Part shown: piece after piece, positions 25,255-33,339 of the stretch | Layout: each line of letters begins with the position of its first letter | How positions within the stretch are numbered: position 1 is the first letter of the stretch | Origin: Phaeobacter bryozoorum | GTDB lineage: Bacteria > Pseudomonadota > Alphaproteobacteria > Rhodobacterales > Rhodobacteraceae | Reading direction: 5' to 3' (one strand) | Assembly (NCBI RefSeq): GCF_041893525.1 | Contig: NZ_CP169068.1 | Length of the DNA stretch: 64,000 nucleotides | Program-made: the position numbers and the translations under genes | Notes under the pieces: model-generated | Told to the model about the DNA's origin: nothing | The model's input: only the letters and a program-made list of their open reading frames with translations | Database searches by the model: none

Positions 25255-26430
25255 ATGGCTTTGACACCTGTTGAAAACCAAACTCCTGGTTTCGTGGCGA
25301 TGGTCGCTGCGGCGGCCGGCGCCTTTTTCGGCCTGTTTGTCGGCACTGCGCAGGGCTCTGGCCTTCTCGGGGTACTGATCGGCGCTGCTCTTGTTGGCGG
25401 GCTGGGCTTTGTCTTGGCGGGGCTTCGCGATCAGGAGCGGCTGATCCGATGGATCCTGATCGCAGCCTTTGCCATCGCAGGCTTTGTGATGGGCGGGCTG
25501 CCCTCGGCCGTCATCGGTATACTGTTCGGTGCCTTTGTCGGCTGGTTCATCTTCTGGCTCTCGACGTCACGCTACCGTGTGCATCTGGCGCCATATCTCA
25601 CACCTGGCCAGGTGCTTTGGCACTATACGTTTCGGGTGATCTGCGGGGCGGTCTTCGTTTTTCTGATCACGCCGATCCTTGTGGTGATGCCACTGTCGTT
25701 CAACGCTCAGGATTTCTTCACCTTCACGCCGGAGATGCTACAATTCGATCCCGAAGGCTATTCGCTGAAGCACTATCGTGACTTCTTTACCAATGCCGAC
25801 TGGCAGCAGGCGATGTGGAACTCCATCAAGATCGCACCGATGGCGACCATTCTGTCGGTGGGTTTCGGTACGCTGGCCGCCATTGGCCTCAGCCAGCCGC
25901 ATGTGCCCTTCCGTCGGGCCATTATGGCGATCCTGATTTCGCCGATGATCGTGCCGCTGATCATCTCGGCTGCCGGGATGTATTTCTTCTACAGCCGGAT
26001 TGGTCTGCAGGGGACATACTTCGGTGTGGTTCTGGCGCATGCAGCCCTTGGCATTCCGTTTGTGATCATTACCGTGACCGCCACTCTGGTTGGTTTCGAC
26101 CGGTCTCTGACGCGTGCGGCTGCAAATATGGGGGCCGGTCCGGTCACCACCTTCTTCCGCGTGCAGATGCCGCTGATCCTGCCCGGCGTGATTTCTGGTG
26201 GTCTGTTTGCCTTCATCACCTCCTTTGATGAAGTTGTCGTTGTGCTCTTTGTCGGGTCTGCCGGGCAGAAAACCCTGCCCTGGCAGATGTTCACCGGCCT
26301 GCGCGAACAGATTTCGCCGACCATTCTGGCGGTTGCGACCATTCTGGTCGTGGTGTCGATCTGCCTGCTGACGGTGGTCGAGATGCTGCGTCGCCGGTCG
26401 GAGCGTCTGCGCGGCATGAGCCCGAGCTGA
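25255..26430 (+). CDS. potC: Polyamine-type ABC permease with N-terminal membrane extension (PotC-like)
   Basis: 391 residues, about 120 more than a usual PotC. The extra N-terminal part has about four Gly/Ala-rich hydrophobic stretches (FVAMVAAAAGAFFGLFVGTA, GVLIGAALVGGLGFVLAG, WILIAAFAIAGFVMGGL, AVIGILFGAFVGWFIFWL). The ordinary PotC core follows from about 125, with the docking loop LTRAAANMGAGPVTTFFRVQ. It starts five bases after the partner permease gene. Function of the extension is unknown. A strong terminator follows. Confidence 0.88.
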   Translation: MALTPVENQTPGFVAMVAAAAGAFFGLFVGTAQGSGLLGVLIGAALVGGLGFVLAGLRDQERLIRWILIAAFAIAGFVMGGLPSAVIGILFGAFVGWFIFWLSTSRYRVHLAPYLTPGQVLWHYTFRVICGAVFVFLITPILVVMPLSFNAQDFFTFTPEMLQFDPEGYSLKHYRDFFTNADWQQAMWNSIKIAPMATILSVGFGTLAAIGLSQPHVPFRRAIMAILISPMIVPLIISAAGMYFFYSRIGLQGTYFGVVLAHAALGIPFVIITVTATLVGFDRSLTRAAANMGAGPVTTFFRVQMPLILPGVISGGLFAFITSFDEVVVVLFVGSAGQKTLPWQMFTGLREQISPTILAVATILVVVSICLLTVVEMLRRRSERLRGMSPS

Positions 26431-26448
26431 TATCCGCGTCATCCAACA

Positions 26449-26478
26449 AAAAGGCCCCGGTGAGAACCGGGGCCTTTT
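26449..26478. terminator. Bidirectional terminator between converging operons
   Basis: AAAAGGCCCCGGT and ACCGGGGCCTTTT form a perfect 13-pair stem with a GAGA loop. With T runs on both strands it can end the potABCD-type operon on the plus strand and the thiolase gene on the minus strand. Confidence 0.95.
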
Positions 26479-26499
26479 GCTTTTCAGCGGATGCGGGGA

Positions 26500-27675
26500 T
26501 CAGAGGCGTTCGATTGCGAGGGCGATACCTTGGCCGCCACCAATGCACATGGTGATGAGCCCCTTGGAGCCGCCGATCCGCTCCAGCTCGTAAAGTGTCT
26601 TCAGCGTGATGATCGCGCCAGTTGCGCCCACCGGATGGCCAAGCGCAATCGCGCCGCCATTCGGGTTTACCTTGGCCGGATCCAGTCCCAATTCCTTGTT
26701 CACGGCCAGCGCCTGCGCGGCAAAGGCTTCGTTCAATTCGATCACGTCAAAGTCGCTGGCGGAGAGCCCGGTTTTCTTCAGCAGGTTCTGCACAGCAGGC
26801 ACCGGACCGATTCCCATCACTTCAGGGCGGACACCTGCATGGGCGTAGCCCAGAATACGGGCCTTGGGCTTCAGGCCAGCTTTCTGGGCAGCCTCAGCTG
26901 TGGCCATGACGATTGCGGCGGCACCATCGTTGATGCCGCTTGCGTTGCCAGCAGTGACACGGCCGTCCTTCTTGAACACCGGTTTCAGGCCGCCAAGTGT
27001 TTCCATTGTGCTGGTCTTGGGGTGTTCATCCACCTCAAAGGCCACCATGTCACGCTTCACCTTGACCTCGACCGGCGTGATCTGGCTGGCAAAATGCCCG
27101 GCCTCGATTGCCGCAGCGGCGCGGGTCTGGCTGGTCAGCGCAAATTCATCCATCTGGGCGCGCGTGATGTCATGCTCATCCGCGACGTTTTCTGCGGTCA
27201 CCCCCATGTGACCGGTCCCAAAGGGGCAGTTCAAGGCGCCCAGCATCATATCGAGCGCGCGGGCATCGCCCATTTTCTGCCCCCAGCGGGCGCTAGGTAC
27301 GATGAAGGGGCTGCGTGACATGTTTTCGGCGCCACCGGTGAGGGCAAATTCCGCGTCGCCCAGCATCAGCGACTGGATGCCGGAGACAATCGCCTGTGCA
27401 CCTGAGCCGCAGAGGCGGTTCACGTTCATCGCAGGCGTACCGTTCGGAATGCCGGCCTGCATCGCAGCGACACGGCTCAGGTACATGTCGCGCGGTTCGG
27501 TATTGATCACATGGCCAAAGACCACATTGCCGATCTGCCCCGGCTCAACGCCGGAACGTTCCATAGCGGCTTTGGATGCGACGGTTGCCAGATCAATTGG
27601 GGTGGTGCCCGCCAGCGATCCACCAAAGGTGCCGATGGCGGTACGGGCGCCATCCAGGATCACGATATCGGTCAT
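26500..27675 (-). CDS. Acetyl-CoA acetyltransferase (beta-ketothiolase)
   Basis: 391 residues from the ATG at 27675, preceded by AGGAGAG. It condenses two acetyl-CoA to acetoacetyl-CoA or cleaves beta-ketoacyl-CoA. The active-site cysteine lies in NVNRLCGSGAQA (Cys89). The C-terminal signatures are NPNGGAIALGHPVGATGA and the last catalytic cysteine in TMCIGGGQG. Length is typical. It could serve PHB synthesis, ketone body use or amino acid breakdown; no PHB genes are adjacent. It diverges from the XRE-cupin regulator. Confidence 0.95.
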   Translation of the reverse strand: MTDIVILDGARTAIGTFGGSLAGTTPIDLATVASKAAMERSGVEPGQIGNVVFGHVINTEPRDMYLSRVAAMQAGIPNGTPAMNVNRLCGSGAQAIVSGIQSLMLGDAEFALTGGAENMSRSPFIVPSARWGQKMGDARALDMMLGALNCPFGTGHMGVTAENVADEHDITRAQMDEFALTSQTRAAAAIEAGHFASQITPVEVKVKRDMVAFEVDEHPKTSTMETLGGLKPVFKKDGRVTAGNASGINDGAAAIVMATAEAAQKAGLKPKARILGYAHAGVRPEVMGIGPVPAVQNLLKKTGLSASDFDVIELNEAFAAQALAVNKELGLDPAKVNPNGGAIALGHPVGATGAIITLKTLYELERIGGSKGLITMCIGGGQGIALAIERL

Positions 27676-27812
27676 GGTCTCTCTCCTCATGAGTTTCGCG
27701 CTGATTATGCAGATGCAGCATGGCCTGTCCTGCGAAACGTGCCGTCATAACAGTTTAGCCATGATGCCGCTCCTGTTTGACAAATGGATTTCAAAGGCGC
27801 AGAGATTCCGCC

Positions 27813-28379
27813 ATGACGGAAAATGTAGACGATATCCTGACGCTTCTGCCCGCCCGCCTGAAAGAGGCGCGTCGCGCCCAGGGCCTCAGCCTGGAGGCTG
27901 TGGCCAATCTCTCCGGTGTCAGCCGCTCCATGGTGAGCCAGATTGAACGCGGCGAGAGCTCACCAACGATTGCGACCCTGTGGAACCTGACGCGTGCGTT
28001 ACAGGTGGATTTTGCGGGGCTGCTGGACAGTCAAGAGGCACAGGACCGGATCGAAGTCCTGCGCGATGGCGATGTCCCCTCCATTGAAAACATGGGGGAG
28101 GGCTGTCTGATCCGCATTCTTTCTCCACCTGAAGACGCCGGCGGCCACGAGGTCTACGATATCCGGCTCAAAGAAGGGGGCGCATTGAACAGCCAGCCTC
28201 ATGGGCGCGGAACGGTCGAACACCTGACGGTTCTCGACGGGACTGTTGCGCTCTGTTCGGGCAGTGCGACCGAACGGCTGCACGCAGGGGATACCGCCCG
28301 CTATGCTGCAGATGTGACGCATTCCATCGCTGCACAGGACGGTCCGGCACGTCTGTTCCTGATCGTGAAGAATGCGTGA
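27813..28379 (+). CDS. XRE-family regulator with C-terminal cupin domain
   Basis: 188 residues from the ATG at 27813. The N-terminal helix-turn-helix spans about 12-65 (RLKEARRAQGLSLEAVANLS, then SRSMVSQIERGESSPTIATL). The C-terminal cupin spans about 105-185 (RGTVEHLTVLDGTVALCSG and LHAGDTARYAADVTHSIAA), which usually binds a small ligand or metal. Such regulators often control adjacent amino acid catabolic genes. Here kbl-tdh follow 120 bases downstream in the same direction, and two similar GGA-N6-TCC elements lie in that gap. Confidence 0.92.
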   Translation: MTENVDDILTLLPARLKEARRAQGLSLEAVANLSGVSRSMVSQIERGESSPTIATLWNLTRALQVDFAGLLDSQEAQDRIEVLRDGDVPSIENMGEGCLIRILSPPEDAGGHEVYDIRLKEGGALNSQPHGRGTVEHLTVLDGTVALCSGSATERLHAGDTARYAADVTHSIAAQDGPARLFLIVKNA

Positions 28380-28411
28380 TTGGCAAGAATAGGCGGGCCT
28401 TCCATTTTGAC

Positions 28412-28458
28412 GGATTTTTGTCCACTATATTGAAATCCCCTATTCCGGAAATTTTTCC
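28412..28458. promoter_or_regulatory. Two similar dyads upstream of kbl
   Basis: GGATTTTTGTCC at 28412-28423 and GGAAATTTTTCC at 28447-28458 share the form GGA-N6-TCC and are 35 bases apart start to start. The second extends to CGGAAA-TT-TTTCCG. They lie between the XRE-cupin gene and kbl and may be its binding sites. Confidence 0.4.
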
Positions 28459-28499
28459 GCTATGCTAGAACTCCGACTCGAACGAGAAGGAGTTTCCGC

Positions 28500-29687
28500 A
28501 TGTCTACTGATTTTCTGACCGACATCTCCAAGACCCTGGAAGAGATCAAAGCTGATGGTCTTTACAAGCGGGAACGAATGATCACCTCCCCTCAGGGGGG
28601 CGAGATCAGGGTTGGGGATGCGGCGGTCATCAACCTGTGTGCCAACAATTATCTTGGCCTTGCAGATCACCCCGACCTCATCGCTGCTGCGCGCGGCGCA
28701 ATGGATGACAAAGGGTTCGGCATGGCTTCTGTCCGCTTCATCTGCGGCACCCAGGACATTCACCGGGAGCTGGAGCAGCGGCTTGCGAAGTTCCTCGGGA
28801 AAGATGACGCAATCCTGTTTGCTGCCTGTTTCGACGCCAATGGCGGGCTGTTCGAGCCGCTCTTGGGGCCGGAGGATGCGATCATTTCCGACAGCCTGAA
28901 CCATGCCTCGATCATCGACGGTATCCGGCTGTGCAAGGCGAAGCGCTACCGCTACCTGAACAGCGATATGAACGATCTGGAGGCCTGGCTGAAACAGGCT
29001 CGCGAGGACGGCGCGCGGCATATCATGATCGCCACCGACGGCGTGTTCTCAATGGACGGTTATCTGGCCAAACTACCGGAGATCCGGGCGCTCGCGGACA
29101 AATACAATGCCATCGTGATGGTCGATGACTGCCATGCGACCGGCTTCATGGGCGCAACAGGCGCCGGTACGCCGGAGCATTTCGGAGTGGACGTGGATAT
29201 CGTCACCGGGACATTGGGCAAAGCACTTGGGGGGGCCATCGGCGGTTACATCGCCGGGCCGCAGCCAGTGATCGACCTGCTGCGGCAGCGGGCGCGGCCC
29301 TATCTGTTCTCCAATTCGCTGCCGCCATCAATTGTTGCTGCCGGGCTGGAGGCGATCCGGCTGGTGGAGGAAGGGGACGGGCTGCGGGCGCAGCTGTTCG
29401 AGAATGCGAAATACTGGCGCGCGGGGCTGGAGAAACTGGGCTTTGACCTGCTGCCGGGTGAGCATCCGATCATCCCGGTGATGCTGGGCGAAGCGCAGCT
29501 GGCGCAGGATATGGCGGCAAGGCTGTTTGACGAGGGCGTTTATGTCTCCGGCTTCTTCTTCCCCGTCGTGCCGCGCGGTCAGGCGCGGATCCGCACCCAG
29601 ATGAATGCGGCGCTGACGCGGGAGGAGCTGGACCGTGCATTGGCCGCCTTTGGCAAGGTGGGCAAGGAATTGGGGATCCTGTCATGA
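28500..29687 (+). CDS. kbl: Glycine C-acetyltransferase (2-amino-3-ketobutyrate CoA ligase)
   Basis: 395 residues with AGAAGGAG before the ATG. It is a PLP enzyme of the alpha-oxoamine synthase group that splits 2-amino-3-ketobutyrate with CoA into glycine and acetyl-CoA. INLCANNYLGLADHPDLI, FGMASVRFICGTQDIHRELE and VMVDDCHATGFMGATGAGT are typical. The PLP lysine is in GTLGKALGGAIGG. The stop overlaps the tdh start by four bases (ATGA). The 3' half is visibly richer in G and C at third positions than the 5' half. Confidence 0.97.
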   Translation: MSTDFLTDISKTLEEIKADGLYKRERMITSPQGGEIRVGDAAVINLCANNYLGLADHPDLIAAARGAMDDKGFGMASVRFICGTQDIHRELEQRLAKFLGKDDAILFAACFDANGGLFEPLLGPEDAIISDSLNHASIIDGIRLCKAKRYRYLNSDMNDLEAWLKQAREDGARHIMIATDGVFSMDGYLAKLPEIRALADKYNAIVMVDDCHATGFMGATGAGTPEHFGVDVDIVTGTLGKALGGAIGGYIAGPQPVIDLLRQRARPYLFSNSLPPSIVAAGLEAIRLVEEGDGLRAQLFENAKYWRAGLEKLGFDLLPGEHPIIPVMLGEAQLAQDMAARLFDEGVYVSGFFFPVVPRGQARIRTQMNAALTREELDRALAAFGKVGKELGILS

Positions 29688-30730
29688 GCCGTCCGAACAC
29701 GATGAAGGCGCTGGAAAAGAGCCATCCGCAGGAGGGTCTGTGGATGGTGCAGGCGCCGGTGCCGGAGATCGGCCCCGACGAAGTGCTGATCAAGGTGAAG
29801 AAGACCGGTATCTGCGGCACCGATATACACATTTGGAACTGGGACGAATGGGCCGCGCACACCGTGCCGGTGCCAATGATCACCGGCCATGAGTTCGCGG
29901 GCGAGATTGTCGAGATCGGCCGCAATGTCACCGATCTGACGGTGGGGCAGCGCTGCTCCGGCGAGGGGCATCTGATCAAGACGGATTCGCGCCAGAGCCG
30001 GGCCGGCAAGTTCCACCTGGACCCGGGCACCCGCGGCATCGGGGTGAACGAGCAGGGGGCCTTTGCGCAGTACCTGAAACTGCCGGCATTCAACGTGGTG
30101 CCGCTGCCAGATGACATTCCGGATGAGATCGGCGCCATCCTCGACCCGCTCGGCAACGCGGTGCATACCGCGCTGAGCTTTGACCTGCTGGGTGAGGATG
30201 TGCTGATCACCGGCGCGGGCCCCATCGGCATCATGGCGGCGGCGGTGGCGAAACATGCCGGCGCGCGACATGTGGTGATCACCGATATCAACCCGGACCG
30301 GCTGGCGCTGGCTGAACATGTGGTGCCGACCGTGCGCGCGGTGAACGTGGCACAGGAAGACCTGCAGGACGTGGTGCGGGAGCTGGGGCTGAAACAGGGG
30401 TTCGACGTTGGGCTGGAGATGTCCGGCAGCCAGGCGGCACTCGACCAAATGGTGGAGGCGCTGGTAATGGGCGGCAAGATTGCCCTTTTGGGCATTCCGC
30501 CGGGCAAATCGCCGGTCGACTGGTCACGGATCGTGTTCAAGGCGATCACCATCAAAGGCGTCTACGGGCGCGAGATGTTCGAGACCTGGTACAAGATGAT
30601 CGCAATGCTACAGAACGGGCTGGATGTGAGCCGGGTCATCACCCACCGGTTCGGCGTCGATGATTTCGCCGACGGCTTTGCGGCAATGAAATCCGGCTCC
30701 AGCGGCAAGGTGGTGCTGGACTGGACGTGA
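29684..30730 (+). CDS. tdh: L-threonine 3-dehydrogenase
   Basis: 348 residues. It oxidises threonine to 2-amino-3-ketobutyrate with NAD, feeding Kbl. It is a zinc alcohol-dehydrogenase-type protein: KKTGICGTDIHIWNWDEWA holds the catalytic Cys, and VPMITGHEFAGEI the zinc-binding His-Glu. The nucleotide fold is VLITGAGPIGIMAAAVAKHA. A structural zinc site with four cysteines, usual in this family, is not visible: the segment around QRCSGEGHLIKTDSRQSR has only one, which is normal only in part of the family and worth noting. Codon use is very GC-rich. Confidence 0.96.
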   Translation: MSRPNTMKALEKSHPQEGLWMVQAPVPEIGPDEVLIKVKKTGICGTDIHIWNWDEWAAHTVPVPMITGHEFAGEIVEIGRNVTDLTVGQRCSGEGHLIKTDSRQSRAGKFHLDPGTRGIGVNEQGAFAQYLKLPAFNVVPLPDDIPDEIGAILDPLGNAVHTALSFDLLGEDVLITGAGPIGIMAAAVAKHAGARHVVITDINPDRLALAEHVVPTVRAVNVAQEDLQDVVRELGLKQGFDVGLEMSGSQAALDQMVEALVMGGKIALLGIPPGKSPVDWSRIVFKAITIKGVYGREMFETWYKMIAMLQNGLDVSRVITHRFGVDDFADGFAAMKSGSSGKVVLDWT

Positions 30731-30734
30731 TGTC

Positions 30735-30803
30735 GGGAAGAGGGGGCTTTGCCCCCTCGCGCCCCTGGCGCTCACCCCCAGGATATTTGAAGCCAGAAGA
30801 TGG
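30735..30803 (+). repeat. Roseobacter-type intergenic repeat after tdh
   Basis: The stretch holds GAGGGGGC-TTT-GCCCCCTC (eight-pair hairpin), then GCGCCCCTGGCGCT, then ACCCCCAGGATATTTGAAG and CCAGAAGATG. The same skeleton, GGGGC-Y-TGCCCC followed by a GGAGTATTT-like box and AAGATG, is found as an inverted pair after hutU. It may end the kbl-tdh transcript or protect its 3' end. Confidence 0.7.
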
Positions 30804-30805
30804 GC

Positions 30806-31534
30806 TTATGGGGTGAGGGCCTGTCGGCCTTTGCTGGTGAGCAACCAGACCAGGCCGGATTCGAAAACGGCTGTGCTGAGCGGATTGCCGAAACCGGCGC
30901 CGCTGTCGAGGTTCACGCGATTGCCATAATGTGTAGCGCGCTCCACCGGAGTGTGACCGTGAACGATAAGCTTGGGGTGGGGGGCGCGTTCCTGATGAAA
31001 GGACTGGCGTATCCAGACCAAATCATTTTCGATCTGGTTTTCCAGCGCAACGCCAGGCCGGATTCCTGCGTGGACGAAAGCGAGATCGCTGGTTTGATGC
31101 ATGGTTGTCAAACGTTTCAGAAAGGCGACATGGCTGTCGGGGACCGCGGCTCTCGCCTCGGCATGGACGTCGGCAAGACGGGTTCGCTCTGGGAAGGTCA
31201 CTCCGTAGCTTTCGAGCGTTTCGAGACCACCGATACGGTCGTGCAACCAGTGATAGCCCACCAGCATATGCGGGTCGTGGCGCGGCGTATCCTCCATGAA
31301 CCAGGCGAACATGCGGTCGTGATTGCCCAATAGGGTTATCCAGTTGCGACCGTCCTTTTGCCCGGTGATCAGGTGATCGATCACCCCCCGGCTGTCGGGG
31401 CCGCGATCAATGAAGTCGCCCAGGAAGACCACCGACGCATCGCGCCCGCCATCTGCCTCGATCAGGTCCAGAGCCTCTTCCAGCATCCCAAGCTGGCCGT
31501 GGATATCGCCGATTGCATATATTGGGGCGGTCAT
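30806..31534 (-). CDS. PPP-type metallophosphatase (serine/threonine phosphatase family)
   Basis: 242 residues from the ATG at 31534, preceded by CAGGAGAG; an extension to 31603 would run through the serA terminator. All five phosphoesterase motifs are present: IYAIGDIHGQ, VFLGDFIDRGPDS, LLGNHDRMF, AFVHAGIRP and LIVHGHTPVE. These bind two metal ions. Close bacterial relatives remove phosphate from proteins or split diadenosine tetraphosphate, and the sequence does not decide between them. It lies downstream of serA in the same direction but behind a terminator, so is probably separate. Confidence 0.9.
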   Translation of the reverse strand: MTAPIYAIGDIHGQLGMLEEALDLIEADGGRDASVVFLGDFIDRGPDSRGVIDHLITGQKDGRNWITLLGNHDRMFAWFMEDTPRHDPHMLVGYHWLHDRIGGLETLESYGVTFPERTRLADVHAEARAAVPDSHVAFLKRLTTMHQTSDLAFVHAGIRPGVALENQIENDLVWIRQSFHQERAPHPKLIVHGHTPVERATHYGNRVNLDSGAGFGNPLSTAVFESGLVWLLTSKGRQALTP

Positions 31535-31572
31535 GGGACTCTCCTGCGGGATATTCATGGTGCCAAACGAGA

Positions 31573-31604
31573 AATGCGCCGCCTTCATAGCTCGGCGGCG
31601 CATT
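31573..31604 (-). terminator. Terminator after serA
   Basis: AATGCGCCGCC and GGCGGCGCATT form a perfect 11-pair stem with a ten-base loop; on the minus strand it is followed by TCTCGTTT. It sits 27 bases past the serA stop. Confidence 0.8.
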
Positions 31605-31630
31605 CATTGAAATCTCTGATAGGCTAGGGA

Positions 31631-33226
31631 TCAGCTGACATCAAACTGCAGCGGCTTGATCTGGTTGAAAAACTCGGTTTCCGCCAAGGCCGCGCGAGCC
31701 GCAGCCGGTACCGGTTCATCAACGTAGAGCAGTGCGATCGCCTCACCGCCGGCCTGCGAACGGCCAAGCGTGAAGTTGGCGATATTCACGCCCATATCGC
31801 CCAGAATGCGACCGAGGGTACCGATGATCCCGGGCACATCCTCGTTGGTGGTATAGAGCATATGCGCGCCCACCTCTGCGTCGATATTGATGCCCTTGAT
31901 CTGGATGAAACGAGGTTTGCCATCCGAGAACACCGTCCCGGCCACTGAACGCTCACGCTTGCTGGTCACAACCGTGACCTTGATATAGCCGTCGAAGGCG
32001 CCGGATTTGTCCTGATTGGTGGTGGAAATCTGAATGCCACGTTCGCGGGCCACCACGGGCGCGGAGACCATGTTCACATCGGGATTGAGCTTCTTCATGA
32101 TGCCCGCGACCACCGAGCAGTTCAGTGCCGCAAGGTTCATCTCGGCGGCCACGCCATCATAGAGGATGTTGATGGCCTGAATGGGTTCATCCGTCATCTG
32201 ACCGATGAAGCCACCGAGATGCCCGGAAAGCGCGACCCATGGGCCCATCACGCGCGCCTCCTTGGCGGTCATCGAAGGCATGTTCAATGCGTTCTCAACC
32301 GCGCCGTCGAGCAGGTAATTCGACATCTGCTCGGCAACCTGAAGGGCAACGTTTTCCTGGGCTTCGCTGGTGGCTGCACCGAGATGGGGGGTGCAGACTA
32401 CATTTGGAAGGCCAAACAACGGGTTGGTCATGGCCGGTTCTTCGGAGAAGACATCAAAAGCAGCACCGGCGACATGGCCTGAGGTCAGCAGCTCCGCCAG
32501 CGCCGCTTCATCCACCAGACCGCCACGGGCGCAGTTGATGATACGCACGCCTTTCTTGGTTTTGGCCAGGTTCTCCTTGGACAGGATATTCCGGGTCTGG
32601 TCGGTCAGCGGCACGTGCAGGGTGATGAAATCGGCGCGGGCGAGCAGCTCGTCCAGGTCAACCTTCTCAACACCCATCTTGTCAGCTTTCTCTTGGCTGA
32701 GAAACGGATCATAGGCGGCCACTTTCATCTTCAGGCCGCGGGCGCGGTCGCAGACGATACCGCCAATGTTGCCGGCCCCGATCACGCCGAGGGTCTTGTT
32801 GGTCAGCTCAACGCCCATGAATTTGGATTTTTCCCATTTGCCGGCATGGGTGGAGGCCGAGGCCTCGGGGATCTGTCGGGCGACGGCGAACATCATGGCG
32901 ATGGCGTGCTCCGCGGTGGTGATCATGTTGCCAAAGGGCGTGTTCATCACGATCACGCCCTTCTGAGAGGCGGCATCCTTGTCAATATTGTCCGTCCCGA
33001 TGCCAGCGCGTGCGATCACCTTGAGATTGGTGGCATTGTCGAGGATTTTCTGGGTGACTTTCGTCGCGGAGCGGATCGCGAGACCGTCGTAATCGCCGAT
33101 GATCGCGGCCAGCTTGTCCTTGTCTTTGCCAAGGTCCGGCTGAAAATCAACATCGATGCCGCGATCACGAAAGATCTGAACAGCAGCTTCAGAGAGTTTG
33201 TCGGAGATGAGAACTTTGGGAGCCAT
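31631..33226 (-). CDS. serA: D-3-phosphoglycerate dehydrogenase
   Basis: 531 residues, the long form. It oxidises 3-phosphoglycerate to 3-phosphohydroxypyruvate with NAD, the first step of serine synthesis. The substrate domain starts PKVLISDKLSEAAVQIF. The NAD fold is LGVIGAGNIGGIVCDRARGL. The catalytic residues are in INCARGGLVDEAALAELL (Arg), with Glu and His following (VCTPHLGAATSEAQ). After an intervening domain the C-terminus is an ACT domain (YTTNEDVPGIIGTLGRILGD), which gives serine feedback in relatives. It follows serC after a 113-base gap with a hairpin. Confidence 0.98.
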   Translation of the reverse strand: MAPKVLISDKLSEAAVQIFRDRGIDVDFQPDLGKDKDKLAAIIGDYDGLAIRSATKVTQKILDNATNLKVIARAGIGTDNIDKDAASQKGVIVMNTPFGNMITTAEHAIAMMFAVARQIPEASASTHAGKWEKSKFMGVELTNKTLGVIGAGNIGGIVCDRARGLKMKVAAYDPFLSQEKADKMGVEKVDLDELLARADFITLHVPLTDQTRNILSKENLAKTKKGVRIINCARGGLVDEAALAELLTSGHVAGAAFDVFSEEPAMTNPLFGLPNVVCTPHLGAATSEAQENVALQVAEQMSNYLLDGAVENALNMPSMTAKEARVMGPWVALSGHLGGFIGQMTDEPIQAINILYDGVAAEMNLAALNCSVVAGIMKKLNPDVNMVSAPVVARERGIQISTTNQDKSGAFDGYIKVTVVTSKRERSVAGTVFSDGKPRFIQIKGINIDAEVGAHMLYTTNEDVPGIIGTLGRILGDMGVNIANFTLGRSQAGGEAIALLYVDEPVPAAARAALAETEFFNQIKPLQFDVS

Positions 33227-33304
33227 GAGTGGGGTCCTTCATGCGGGGGCCGGTCGGGCCGAATGTCTGGGTGAAACGCCTGTGTCGGCGGCAAGTCGTC
33301 TGAT

Positions 33305-33330
33305 GCCTGCCCAGTTGGTGCGGGGCAGGC
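33305..33330 (-). other. Hairpin between serC and serA
   Basis: GCCTGCCC and GGGCAGGC form a perfect eight-pair stem with a ten-base loop in the 113-base gap. No T run follows on the minus strand, so it looks like a processing or stability element within the serC-serA message rather than a full terminator. Confidence 0.5.
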
Positions 33331-33339
33331 GCTTGGGGG

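Noticed and set aside
27302..27946. Open frame overlapping the thiolase and the XRE-cupin gene
   Set aside because: It covers parts of two certain genes in other frames and has no family features.
30800..31333. Open frame on the plus strand opposite the phosphatase gene
   Set aside because: All five phosphatase motifs are on the minus strand, so this is a shadow.
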